Assembly: GCF_002286935.1 (NCBI RefSeq)
Contig: NZ_MVOH01000008.1
Location: forward strand, 62,001 to 126,000
Origin: Bifidobacterium criceti
GTDB lineage: Bacteria > Actinomycetota > Actinomycetes > Actinomycetales > Bifidobacteriaceae
Direction: 5' to 3'
DNA: 64,000 nucleotides
The notes under the pieces are model-generated. The model saw only the letters and a list, made by a program, of their open reading frames with translations. It searched no databases and was not told the DNA's origin. Positions within the stretch are counted from its first letter, which is position 1. Every line of letters starts with the position of its first letter. Position numbers and translations under genes: made by a program. Below are positions 53,599 to 62,336 of this stretch, piece by piece.

Positions 53599-54135
53599 CT
53601 ACTGCGCCGTTTCGCCGCCGTCGTTGTGCTTGCCGAGCAGATAGCCGCGCAGGCGCAGCTTCGCCTTCGCGATCTGCTGCATGCAGCCCGACGCGTACAG
53701 CACGCCGCATGCGAGGATGCCCGCGACGAAGCCGAGGCACACCTCCGCCACATTCGACCACGGCGCCGTGTCCGCCAGTCCGTTCGCCTCGATGATGCAG
53801 TATCCCACGAACATCACGAACGCGATCGAGAACAGCACCGTCATGCGCCGGTCCTTCCTCTCGTTGATCTGCGCGTTGTAGTCCGCCACCTTGCCCATCG
53901 TCGTGTTGTCGATCATGTCGTCACCTTTCCTTTCGCCGTCGAGGATCTCGTCGACGCTGATGTCATAGAGTTCCGAAAGCATCACGAGCAACGAAAGGTC
54001 GGGCATCGTCGATCCGGTCTCCCAGCGGGACACGCTCCGGTTGGAGACGCCGATCCGGTCCGCGAGCTGCTGCTGCGTCCAGTCGTGCCCGAGCCGAAGC
54101 TCCCTGAGGAACGCCCCGATATGCTTCTGGTTCAT
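53599..54135 (-). CDS. XRE-family regulator with two membrane segments
   Basis: 178 residues from ATG 54135, AAAGGAAAG upstream. N-terminal Cro/CI helix-turn-helix: LRELRLGHDWTQQQLADRIG, VSNRSVSRWETGSTMPD. After residue ~95 come two hydrophobic segments (TVLFSIAFVMFVGYCIIEA and VCLGFVAGILACGVLYASG), so the protein is tied to the membrane. It is divergent from an ABC exporter and probably controls it, perhaps sensing membrane stress or a peptide. Confidence 0.85.
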   Translation of the reverse strand: MNQKHIGAFLRELRLGHDWTQQQLADRIGVSNRSVSRWETGSTMPDLSLLVMLSELYDISVDEILDGERKGDDMIDNTTMGKVADYNAQINERKDRRMTVLFSIAFVMFVGYCIIEANGLADTAPWSNVAEVCLGFVAGILACGVLYASGCMQQIAKAKLRLRGYLLGKHNDGGETAQ

Positions 54136-54251
54136 CGTGTCTTTCCTTTCGTCGGTCGTGGAGTGCGTTCGAGCATCAGCATGGCACCGCGTCTGCGGCA
54201 ACACGCACATAATCGCCGGACGCAGCCCGAGAACTCGGGAGATGACCACGG

Positions 54252-54360
54252 ATTGGACACGGGACACCGCTGTCCAATGGCGGAATTCCAACGATTGGAC
54301 TAGGGGACGGCGCGACGCGCGATTGCGTGCTGTGTGTGGGGGGACGGCGTTTCGTCCCCC
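54252..54360. promoter_or_regulatory. Control region between the XRE regulator and ABC exporter
   Basis: ATTGGACA (54252-54259) and TGTCCAAT (54271-54278) are 8-bp arms; a third half-site ATTGGAC is at 54294-54300. A hairpin GGGGGACG/CGTCCCCC lies at 54339-54360. The half-sites are the best candidates for XRE binding. Confidence 0.55.
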
Positions 54361-54429
54361 GAAGTCGGCGATACTAAGTTGGGATGGTAGATGAGGCCGA
54401 AGGTGGCACCGCGGCGGAAGGAGCAGGCG

Positions 54430-55131
54430 ATGGCATACATCGAATTCAATGACGTCGTCAAGGAATATCCGGCTGGGGACTCGACGATCCGTGCGCTCGA
54501 CGATGCGAGTTTCACCGCTGACGAAGGCGAACTGAGCGTCATCCTTGGGCAGTCGGGCGCGGGCAAGACGACGGCGCTCAACATTTTGGGCGGTATGGAT
54601 ACGTCGACGAGCGGCAAGGTCGTCGTCGGTGGCCGTGACATCACCGGTCTCAACCATCATGACCTCATCACGTACCGCCGCAACGACATCGGTTTCGTCT
54701 TCCAGTTCTACAATCTGATTCCCAATCTGACGGCGCTCGAGAACGTCGAGCTCGCGTCGCAGATATGTGAGGACCATTTCGATCCTGCGCAGACGCTCGA
54801 CAACGTGGGGTTGGGGGATAGGCTCGACAATTTCCCCGCCCAACTGTCCGGCGGTGAGCAGCAGCGTGTCTCGATCGCGCGTGCGGTCGCGAAGAAACCG
54901 AAACTGCTGTTGTGTGATGAGCCCACGGGTGCGCTTGATTATGAGACGGGCAAGGAAGTGCTTCAGCTGTTGCAGGACATCTGCCATGACGAGCGTATGA
55001 CGGTGCTCATCGTCACCCACAACTCCGCGCTCGCGCCGATGGCGCACAAGGTCATCCGGTTCCGTTCGGGCAAAGTCGTCAGCCAGGAGGTCAATGCGCA
55101 TCCGACGCCGATAAGCGACATCGAATGGTGA
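54430..55131 (+). CDS. ABC transporter ATPase, MacB/LolD type
   Basis: 233 residues. Walker [12 protein letters not shown]-loop [20 protein letters not shown], signature [15 protein letters not shown], Walker [18 protein letters not shown], and H-loop [24 protein letters not shown] is the standard start; GGAAGGAG upstream. It pairs with the FtsX-type permease that follows by 10 nt. Confidence 0.94.
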   Translation: MAYIEFNDVVKEYPAGDSTIRALDDASFTADEGELSVILGQSGAGKTTALNILGGMDTSTSGKVVVGGRDITGLNHHDLITYRRNDIGFVFQFYNLIPNLTALENVELASQICEDHFDPAQTLDNVGLGDRLDNFPAQLSGGEQQRVSIARAVAKKPKLLLCDEPTGALDYETGKEVLQLLQDICHDERMTVLIVTHNSALAPMAHKVIRFRSGKVVSQEVNAHPTPISDIEW

Positions 55132-55141
55132 GGTGACGGAT

Positions 55142-57997
55142 ATGGCACAGCACAACGCGCGTCGTCGTCCGTTCGGTTCGGCGTTCGCATTGGGCACGTG
55201 CAGGTCGTGGCTGCACGCGTGGAAACCGTTCTTGTCGATCCTCATCATTTCGATGTTGGGCGTCGCCGTGCTCACCGGCATCTATGCAGGGTGCCGTGAC
55301 ACGTTCATCGCGGCGAACCGTTTCTACGAGCAACAGGGGTTGCATGACGTCGAGGTCGTTTCGACGATGGGCCTGACCGATGACGATGTCGACGCGTTGC
55401 GCGGTGTTGATGGCGTCGACGATGCCGTCGGTGTGCATATCGAACGTGTGACGATCGATGGCGAAGGCGGACATCGTCTCAACGCGACGCTCCGCGAACC
55501 CGCGGACGCGATCGACGTGCCGTATGTGCGCGAAGGACGTCTTCCCGACGCGCCTGACGAGATCGCCGTGACCGAACAGTTCGCACACGATACGCACGAC
55601 CGTATCGGAGATACGATTGATGTGACCGCCGCGTCCGGTGGTGATGAGGATGGCAAGGCGCATGCGCTCACGATTGTCGGCATCGTGACCGATCCGTCCG
55701 ATCTGTCGAATCCGGAGGGGTATTCGGGGTCCGCGTTCCGTTCGGCGGTCGCGAACGACTACACGTGCTATGTCGCACCGGGTGCGCTCGAGAAGACCTT
55801 CGGTGCGGACGGGGACGTGTATGGTGCGGTCGTCATGCGGCTCGCCGATACACAGAACAAGGACGCGTTCAGTGACGATTACGATGCGCTCGTGTCGTCG
55901 ACGGTCTCGCGCATCGAACGCGACGTGCAGACGAAGCGCGAGGAGGCGCGGCGTGACGCGTTGCAGAAGCGTGCACAGGACGAACTGACGCGCGCGAAGG
56001 AACAGGCGTACGTCGACATCCACACCGCGCAGGCGCAACTCGACGCACAACGCGGCCAACTCGACGAGCAGCTCAAGGCGCTCGACGCACAGGCCGCGCA
56101 AGTGCCCGTCGGCATGGCGATGCCCGAACCGCTCGCGAGCGCGCAACGCCAATGGGCGCAGGCGGATGCGCAGCTCAAGGCGGCGCAACAGCAGCTCAAT
56201 ACGAAGAAACAGGAGATCGATGACCGGTTCACGAAGGAACAGCAGACGGTCGATGACATCGCGCCACGCTGGTATGTGCAGTCGCGGACGGCGTTGAGCG
56301 GTTTCAGCTCGCTCAAATCGGACATCAGTTCGATCCAGTCGCTTGGCAACGCATTCCCGATCGTGTTCCTCGTCGTGGCCGTCATGATGAGCCTGACGAC
56401 GATGAGCCGCCTCGTCGAGGAGGACCGCGGGCTTATCGGCACGTATCTCGGCCTGGGGTATGGGCGTGTGACGATCACGTTGCGCTATGCGTTGTTCGCG
56501 CTCCTTGCGTGCCTCATCGGCGGCGGATTGGGGTTGCTTGTCGGCTTCCTCGGCATCCCCGCGTTCCTGCTCGTCGTCATCAAGGGCCTGTATGCGATTC
56601 CCGACCTCAAGCTCGAATACGATTGGCTCTACGGGTCGCTCGGCATCCTGCTCTTCGTCGTCGGCGTGCTCGGCGCGGCGTTGTTCGCGTCGATCCGTGA
56701 CATGCGGCAGATGCCGGCGACGCTCATGCGCCCGAAGGCGCCGAAAGCCGGTTCGCGTATCCTGCTCGAACGTATCCGGCCGTTGTGGAAGCGTATGAGC
56801 TTCCTCAACAAAGTGACGGCGCGCAACATCTTCCGCTTCAAGGCGCGCCTCATCATGACGGTCGGCGGCGTCGCCGGCTGCGCCGCGCTCATCCTGTGCG
56901 GGCTCGCGATCAACGACACGGTCGCCGCGCTCGGCCCGAACCAGTACCGCGGCGTTGACCAATACGACATGTTCGCGATGACGAACGACGGCGACGAGGA
57001 CGAGTTGCGTGGCAAACTCGTTCAGGACGGCAAGACGACGGCGATCATGGAGACGCGCATCGAAAGCGGCGAGATCACGAACGGCGAAGGCAGCGGCACA
57101 TCGGTGCAGCTGACGATCGTGCCGGAGACGCAGCTCAGCGAACTCAACACGATGTTCAGGCTTGAGCCGGCGCGCGATGATTCGATCTTCGGATGGCTGC
57201 ACAACCGCGGCTACGACCAGCCGGTCACGTTGAACGACGACGGCATCATCGTCACCCAATCGGCCGCCCAATCACTCAACGTGAAAGCGGGGGACGACGT
57301 CGACCTGCGTGGCGCGGGCACCCAACCGCACCGTGTGAAGGTCGCAGCCGTCACACGCAGCCTCATCGGCGCCGAAACCTTCATCTCGGAAGACCTCTAC
57401 CACCGGCTCTTCCCGGCATCCACGCTCGGCGAAGCGTCGGACACCGAACCGGCGATCACTTGGAACGCCGTCTACGCGAAACTCACAGGCGACAAGGACG
57501 CGCAGATCTCCTATGTGCAACAGCTGGAGAACGACGCGATCGTACTGAGTGCGACGTCGACGGCGTATCAGGCGGAACATTTCAAATTCGACCTGATGGG
57601 AGCGGTCGTCGGACTCATCGTCGCACTCGCAGGAAGCCTCGCGCTCGTCGTGCTGTTCACACTCGCGCATACGAACGTGTCCGAACGTATGCGCGAAATG
57701 GCGACGCTCAAGGTGCTCGGGTTCTACGACAAGGAAGTGCACCATTATGTGAACCGCGAGATGATGGTGCTCACGGTCATCGGCGTCATCGTCGGGCTTC
57801 CTCTTGGACGGTGGGTCGCGGGACTGCTCACGAACGTGCTCAATATGCCGGGATTGTATTTCGAAGTGCACATCGCATGGTGGAGCTACCTCATCACCGT
57901 CGTCGCGACGCTCGCGTTCGCGCTCCTCGTGCAGCTGTTCGTCGATCCCGTCCTGGACCGTATCGATCCCGTCAGTTCGCTCAAATCAGTCGAATAG
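55142..57997 (+). CDS. FtsX/MacB-family ABC permease with large coiled-coil extracytoplasmic domain
   Basis: 951 residues. Membrane segment near the N-terminus (FLSILIISMLGVAVLTGIYAG), a long outer domain (residues ~45-400) that ends in a coiled coil (~260-365, repeated Lys/Glu/Gln, AQLDAQRGQLDEQLKALDAQ), an FtsX core with three helices (PIVFLVVAVMMSLTTMSRLV), a second outer domain and a C-terminal FtsX core (~840-951). Start ATG 55142 follows GAGGTG; a GTG at 55133 is in frame. Such pairs export or resist antimicrobial peptides or act in envelope maintenance; the substrate is unknown. Confidence 0.9.
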   Translation: MAQHNARRRPFGSAFALGTCRSWLHAWKPFLSILIISMLGVAVLTGIYAGCRDTFIAANRFYEQQGLHDVEVVSTMGLTDDDVDALRGVDGVDDAVGVHIERVTIDGEGGHRLNATLREPADAIDVPYVREGRLPDAPDEIAVTEQFAHDTHDRIGDTIDVTAASGGDEDGKAHALTIVGIVTDPSDLSNPEGYSGSAFRSAVANDYTCYVAPGALEKTFGADGDVYGAVVMRLADTQNKDAFSDDYDALVSSTVSRIERDVQTKREEARRDALQKRAQDELTRAKEQAYVDIHTAQAQLDAQRGQLDEQLKALDAQAAQVPVGMAMPEPLASAQRQWAQADAQLKAAQQQLNTKKQEIDDRFTKEQQTVDDIAPRWYVQSRTALSGFSSLKSDISSIQSLGNAFPIVFLVVAVMMSLTTMSRLVEEDRGLIGTYLGLGYGRVTITLRYALFALLACLIGGGLGLLVGFLGIPAFLLVVIKGLYAIPDLKLEYDWLYGSLGILLFVVGVLGAALFASIRDMRQMPATLMRPKAPKAGSRILLERIRPLWKRMSFLNKVTARNIFRFKARLIMTVGGVAGCAALILCGLAINDTVAALGPNQYRGVDQYDMFAMTNDGDEDELRGKLVQDGKTTAIMETRIESGEITNGEGSGTSVQLTIVPETQLSELNTMFRLEPARDDSIFGWLHNRGYDQPVTLNDDGIIVTQSAAQSLNVKAGDDVDLRGAGTQPHRVKVAAVTRSLIGAETFISEDLYHRLFPASTLGEASDTEPAITWNAVYAKLTGDKDAQISYVQQLENDAIVLSATSTAYQAEHFKFDLMGAVVGLIVALAGSLALVVLFTLAHTNVSERMREMATLKVLGFYDKEVHHYVNREMMVLTVIGVIVGLPLGRWVAGLLTNVLNMPGLYFEVHIAWWSYLITVVATLAFALLVQLFVDPVLDRIDPVSSLKSVE

Positions 57998-58135
57998 TCA
58001 CGTACATGCTGTATATGCGCACGCATCCGGGCGCGCATGCGCGAATAGGAGCCCGGGCAGACGGGTTCGCCGAGTGCCGAAGACGGCCGTTCGGGCTCCA
58101 TCCGACGCTGCGTGACGTATACAGTGGAAATCGTT

Positions 58136-59665
58136 ATGTCTAACAGTATCGAACCATCTTTGCAATCAGGTGGCCGCGAGAAGAAGGCCACAACGGTAAC
58201 GACGTCGGTCAAGAGCCTTGACGAGAACAATTCGATGGAGCGTGGCTTAAGCAACCGGCATGTGCAGTTCATCGCGATAGGCGGCGCGATTGGAACCGGC
58301 CTGTTCCTTGGTGCGGGCAAATCGATAAGCCTCACCGGACCGAGCATCGTGCTCGTCTACATATTCGTCGGATTCATGATGTTCATCATGATGCGCGCGA
58401 TCGGCGAGCTCATGTACCGTGATCCGAGCCAGCATACGTTCATCAATTTCATCCGCACCTACCTCGGCGACGGATGGGGCACGTTCTCACTCTGGTCGTA
58501 TTGGCTTGTGCTCATCCTCATCGGCATGACCGAGCTCACGGCCGTCGGCCAGTACTGCGTGACGTTCTTCGGGACCTTCGGCATCGATCTGAGCGCGTGG
58601 CAATGGCTCATCGAACTCGTGTTCCTCGCCGCGCTCATATGTGTCAATCTCATCGCCGTGAAAGTGTTCGGCGAGGCCGAATTCTGGTTCTCGATGATCA
58701 AGATCACGCTCATCCTCGCGATGATCGCGACGGCGGTCGTCATGCTCATCATCGGCTACCGGTACGGCGCGGTCCAAGTGCCCGGCCAGGACCATGTCTC
58801 GCCGGCTGGCTCGGTCAGTGTGCGCAACATCACCGACGGGTTCTCGCTCGCGCCGAACGGCTGGGTCTCGTTCCTCATGAGCTTCCAGATGGTGTTCTTC
58901 GCGTACGAGATGATCGAATTCGTCGGTGTGACCGTCTCGGAGACGAAGAATCCACGCAAGGTGCTCCCGAAGGCCGTCAACGGCATTCTCGTGCGTGTGC
59001 TCATCTTCTATGTGGGCGCGCTCCTCGCGATCATGACGATTGTGCCGTGGCGCAATTTCGCGCCGAACGAGGACGGCTCGTTCACGTCTCCGTTCATCAT
59101 GGTGTTCGAATACGCCGGTTTGCATTGGGCGGCCGCGCTCGTGTTCTTCGTCGTGCTCACGGCGGCGGCGTCATCGCTCAATTCGCTGCTGTATTCGGCC
59201 GGACGTCATCTGTACCAGCTCGCCGAGGCGTCGCCGTCTCCGGCGATGGGTCTGCTCGGCACCGTTTCGAAATCGAAGGTGCCGGCGCGCGCGATCATCG
59301 CGTCCGCGCTGCTCATTGTGCTGTCGCCGATCATCGAGCTGTTGCCGCACGTGTCGGGCGCGTTCGTCCTGTTCTCGTCCGCATCGTCCGCCGTCATCAT
59401 CTTCATCTACATCCTGACGATGGTCGCGCACCACAGGTACCGCCGATCCTCGGTTTTCCTCGAAGACGGTTTCCTCATGCCGTGTTATCGCGTCGCCGAT
59501 CCGGCCGTCATCGTCTTCTTCGTGTTCATTTACGCGACGTTGTTCATCGGTGCGGACACGCGCGGCCCGGCGATTGCGGGCCTCGTGTGGCTCGTCGTGT
59601 TCGGAGGGTACTGCCTGCTGCATGACCGCTACAGCAGCCGCGGACTGCGTGAAGCGTTGCGCTGA
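58136..59665 (+). CDS. Amino acid permease (APC superfamily, AAT family)
   Basis: 509 residues. Seen: LSNRHVQFIAIGGAIGTGLF, LTGPSIVLVYIFVGFMMFIMMRAIGELMY, and VTVSETKNPRKVLPKAVNGI. About twelve membrane segments. A second member of the family in the window, ~5 kb from the first and not a recent duplicate. Start ATG 58136 with GTGGA upstream. Substrate not readable. Confidence 0.9.
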   Translation: MSNSIEPSLQSGGREKKATTVTTSVKSLDENNSMERGLSNRHVQFIAIGGAIGTGLFLGAGKSISLTGPSIVLVYIFVGFMMFIMMRAIGELMYRDPSQHTFINFIRTYLGDGWGTFSLWSYWLVLILIGMTELTAVGQYCVTFFGTFGIDLSAWQWLIELVFLAALICVNLIAVKVFGEAEFWFSMIKITLILAMIATAVVMLIIGYRYGAVQVPGQDHVSPAGSVSVRNITDGFSLAPNGWVSFLMSFQMVFFAYEMIEFVGVTVSETKNPRKVLPKAVNGILVRVLIFYVGALLAIMTIVPWRNFAPNEDGSFTSPFIMVFEYAGLHWAAALVFFVVLTAAASSLNSLLYSAGRHLYQLAEASPSPAMGLLGTVSKSKVPARAIIASALLIVLSPIIELLPHVSGAFVLFSSASSAVIIFIYILTMVAHHRYRRSSVFLEDGFLMPCYRVADPAVIVFFVFIYATLFIGADTRGPAIAGLVWLVVFGGYCLLHDRYSSRGLREALR

Positions 59666-59692
59666 CGGGGTTTCGGTCACTCCAAGATCATT

Positions 59693-59727
59693 TGTCTTGC
59701 ACTGTAAGTAATTTACAGTGCAAGACA
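59693..59727. promoter_or_regulatory. Perfect 15-bp palindrome before the MarR gene: operator and possible terminator
   Basis: TGTCTTGCACTGTAA, centre GTAAT, exact complement TTACAGTGCAAGACA, then TTTTT. It may stop transcription of the permease and also serve as the MarR binding site, since MarR proteins bind such palindromes and it lies 28 nt before the start. Confidence 0.75.
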
Positions 59728-59754
59728 TTTTTGTATCGATCGATGGAGGTGATG

Positions 59755-60330
59755 ATGGATTACCGATTGGAAGCGGTCCATGAGGTGATGTTCGCGATGT
59801 GGGCGTCGCGTTCGCGTGCGACACGATCGTTCGAACGCGGCGCGCAAGGCGAGATGTTCGTGCTGCGCGAGCTCGCGTTCCAAGGTCCGCGCACGCCGTC
59901 GCAGCTCGCCGAGGCGATGGGCGCGACGTCCGGGCGCATCTCGACGATCCTGTCGGGCCTGACGAAGAAAGGCTGGATCGTGCGCACGGCCGATCCGCAG
60001 GACCGCCGCAGCGTCGTCGTCGCCCTGTCCGACGACGGCAGGCGCGTGGCGCGTGAACACGGCGACGAACTCATCGCACGGCTCGACTGGGTGTTCTCGC
60101 AGATGGGTGAACGCCGCACGCGTGACTTCGTGAAGCTGCTCGGCGAATTCATGACCTACCTGTCGATATGCGATCCGGGCGGCCCGCAGCCGACACCTGA
60201 ACAGGTCGAGGCGGCGTTCGCGCGCAACCGCAGACTCCACGATCAGATGCAGCGGATGGCGCACGACGAAGGCCGCATATGCGCGGACGGCGCGCCGCGT
60301 CATCCGACGATGCCCCCAACGCACGCATAA
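59755..60330 (+). CDS. MarR-family regulator
   Basis: 191 residues from ATG 59755 (MDYRLEAVHEV), with GGAGG 5 nt upstream; earlier ATGs at 59743 and 59752 are in frame. Winged helix: LRELAFQGPRTPSQLAEAMG, TSGRISTILSGLTKKGWIVR, DPQDRRSVVVALSDDGRR (wing). The next gene, an ABC exporter, starts 25 nt after; the regulator very likely controls both in response to a drug or metabolite. Confidence 0.92.
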   Translation: MDYRLEAVHEVMFAMWASRSRATRSFERGAQGEMFVLRELAFQGPRTPSQLAEAMGATSGRISTILSGLTKKGWIVRTADPQDRRSVVVALSDDGRRVAREHGDELIARLDWVFSQMGERRTRDFVKLLGEFMTYLSICDPGGPQPTPEQVEAAFARNRRLHDQMQRMAHDEGRICADGAPRHPTMPPTHA

Positions 60331-60355
60331 AACCTTACAGCATAAGGAATCAACG

Positions 60356-62275
60356 ATGCTACGAATCATGAAATACCTCTCCAAAACGGAGATAGGACAG
60401 CTGCTGCTGTCGCTCATCACAATCGTCGGACAGGTGTACTTCGACCTCGAACTGCCAAGCTACATGTCCGAGATCACACGCCTTGTCGAAACCCCGGGAA
60501 GCCAGATGCGCGACATCTGGATCGCCGGTGGCAAGATGTTGCTCGTCTCGTTCGGCTCACTTGTATGCGCCGTCATCACCGGCTACTTCGCCGCACGTGT
60601 CGCCGCATCGTTCGGGCAGCGCCTGCGCTCGCTCGAGTTCCGCAAAGTCGAGTCGTTCGGACCGTCCGAGATGCACCGCTTCTCGACGGCGAGCCTCATC
60701 ACGCGTTCGACGAACGACGTCACGCAGATCCAGATGTTCATCACGATGGGCCTGCAGATGCTCATCAAGGCGCCGATCATGGCCGTGTGGGCCGTCTGCA
60801 AGATCGCCGGCGAAGGTTTCGAATGGACGCTCACGACGGGCATCGCCGTCGTTATCCTGCTTGCCACGGTCGCCGTGCTGATGGCCTTCGTCATGCCGAA
60901 GTTCAAGGCGATGCAGCGGCTGACCGACGACATCAACCTCGTCGCGCGCGAGAACCTCACCGGCATGCGCGTCGTGCGCGCCTACAACGCGCAGGACTAT
61001 CAGGAGGAGAAGTTCGAGGATGCGAACGCCGCATTGACGAACACGCAGCTGTTCACGAACCGCGCGATGAGCGTCATGATGCCGTTGATGAGCACGATCA
61101 TGAACGGGCTTTCGCTCGCGATCTACTGGATCGGCGCCTACCTCATCGAGGACGCTGGTGCGACCGAAAAGCTCACGCTCTTCTCGAACATGATCGTCTT
61201 CTCGAGCTACGCCGTGCAGGTCATCATGAGCTTCCTGCTGATGAGCATGGTCTTCGTGCTGTGGCCGCGCGCCGACGTCTCCGCGCACCGCGTCATGGAG
61301 GTCATCAACACCGAACCGCTCGTCACATCCGGCACACGCGAGCGCGGCCTGACGGTCGCCGAAGCAAAGCGCGAGGGCGTCATCGACGCGTCCGATGCGG
61401 CCGACTACCGTGACGACCTTGAGCTTGCGGGTCGCGTTGAATTTCGCGACGTGAGCTTCATGTATCCGGATTCGCGTGAGGCGATGCTCGAAGACATCAG
61501 CTTCACGGCGAACCAAGGCGACACGGTCGCGATCATCGGTTCGACCGGTTCCGGCAAATCGTCGCTCATCAACCTCGTGCCGCGGTTCTACGACGTGAGC
61601 GGCGGTGCGGTGCTCGTCGACGGCGTCGACGTGCGCGACTACGACCTGAAAACCCTGCGTGACAAGATCGGCTACGTCCCGCAGCAGTCGTTCCTGTTCA
61701 AAGGCACCGTGACGTCGAATGTCAGTTACGGCGACCGTCCGGGCGAATCCGAGGACGTGCCGATGATCGACGCGTCACGTGCGAGCGGCCGCAAAGCGGA
61801 ACGCGCGATGCTCAAGGCGGATGAGGAGCGCGCGCTCAGCGCACAGGAGGAGAACCGCGTCGAAGAGGCGTGCGACGTCGCGCAGGCGACCGAATTCGTC
61901 GAGAAGATGCACGGCGCATTCGACGCGTCGATCGCGCAGGGCGGCACGAATGTGTCCGGCGGCCAACGCCAGCGTCTGTCGATCGCGCGCGCCGTCTACA
62001 GGGATCCGGAGATCCTGATCTTCGACGATTCGTTCTCGGCGCTCGATTTCAAGACCGACCGCGTCGTGCGCGACGCACTCAAGGACTATGCGAAGGACGC
62101 GACGAAAATCATCGTCGCGCAGCGCGTCGGCACAATCATGGACGCGGACTGCATCCTCGTGCTCGACGACGGACATCTTGTCGGCAAAGGCACGCACCGC
62201 GAACTGCTCGAGACATGTGACGTCTACCGTCAGATCGCGCAATCGCAGCTGAGTGAAGAGGAACTCGGCGCGTGA
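60356..62275 (+). CDS. ABC multidrug exporter half, degenerate-site subunit
   Basis: 639 residues: membrane domain (six segments, residues ~1-300) and ATPase. Walker A GSTGSGKSS, Q-loop VPQQSFLFKG, signature VSGGQRQRLSIARAV. Walker B reads LIFDDSFSALD: the catalytic Glu is Asp, as in the inactive site of heterodimeric exporters. A ~50-residue charged insert (ESEDVPMIDASRASGRKAER and on) lies between Q-loop and signature. AAGGA precedes ATG 60356. It forms a pair with the next gene. Confidence 0.93.
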   Translation: MLRIMKYLSKTEIGQLLLSLITIVGQVYFDLELPSYMSEITRLVETPGSQMRDIWIAGGKMLLVSFGSLVCAVITGYFAARVAASFGQRLRSLEFRKVESFGPSEMHRFSTASLITRSTNDVTQIQMFITMGLQMLIKAPIMAVWAVCKIAGEGFEWTLTTGIAVVILLATVAVLMAFVMPKFKAMQRLTDDINLVARENLTGMRVVRAYNAQDYQEEKFEDANAALTNTQLFTNRAMSVMMPLMSTIMNGLSLAIYWIGAYLIEDAGATEKLTLFSNMIVFSSYAVQVIMSFLLMSMVFVLWPRADVSAHRVMEVINTEPLVTSGTRERGLTVAEAKREGVIDASDAADYRDDLELAGRVEFRDVSFMYPDSREAMLEDISFTANQGDTVAIIGSTGSGKSSLINLVPRFYDVSGGAVLVDGVDVRDYDLKTLRDKIGYVPQQSFLFKGTVTSNVSYGDRPGESEDVPMIDASRASGRKAERAMLKADEERALSAQEENRVEEACDVAQATEFVEKMHGAFDASIAQGGTNVSGGQRQRLSIARAVYRDPEILIFDDSFSALDFKTDRVVRDALKDYAKDATKIIVAQRVGTIMDADCILVLDDGHLVGKGTHRELLETCDVYRQIAQSQLSEEELGA

Positions 62276-62294
62276 CTCATCGACGTCATCGATG

Positions 62295-62310
62295 AGTTTC
62301 ATGTGAAACA
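62295..62310. other. parS-like site between the ABC exporter genes
   Basis: AGTTTCATGTGAAACA, one base from the 14-bp core GTTTCACGTGAAAC. Just before it is a second palindrome, CTCATCGACGTCATCGATGAG. Confidence 0.5.
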
Positions 62311-62336
62311 GACTGTTTGAACGGAAGGAAACAATC

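Noticed and set aside
53599..55281. A 560-codon minus-strand frame ending in the XRE regulator
   Set aside because: Residues before 54135 are antisense to the ABC ATPase gene; the regulator has its own ATG and ribosome-binding site.
55091..57271. A 726-codon minus-strand frame opposite the FtsX permease
   Set aside because: Composition is Arg/Asp/His-rich shadow coding typical of the antisense of GC-rich genes; the plus strand has clear FtsX features.
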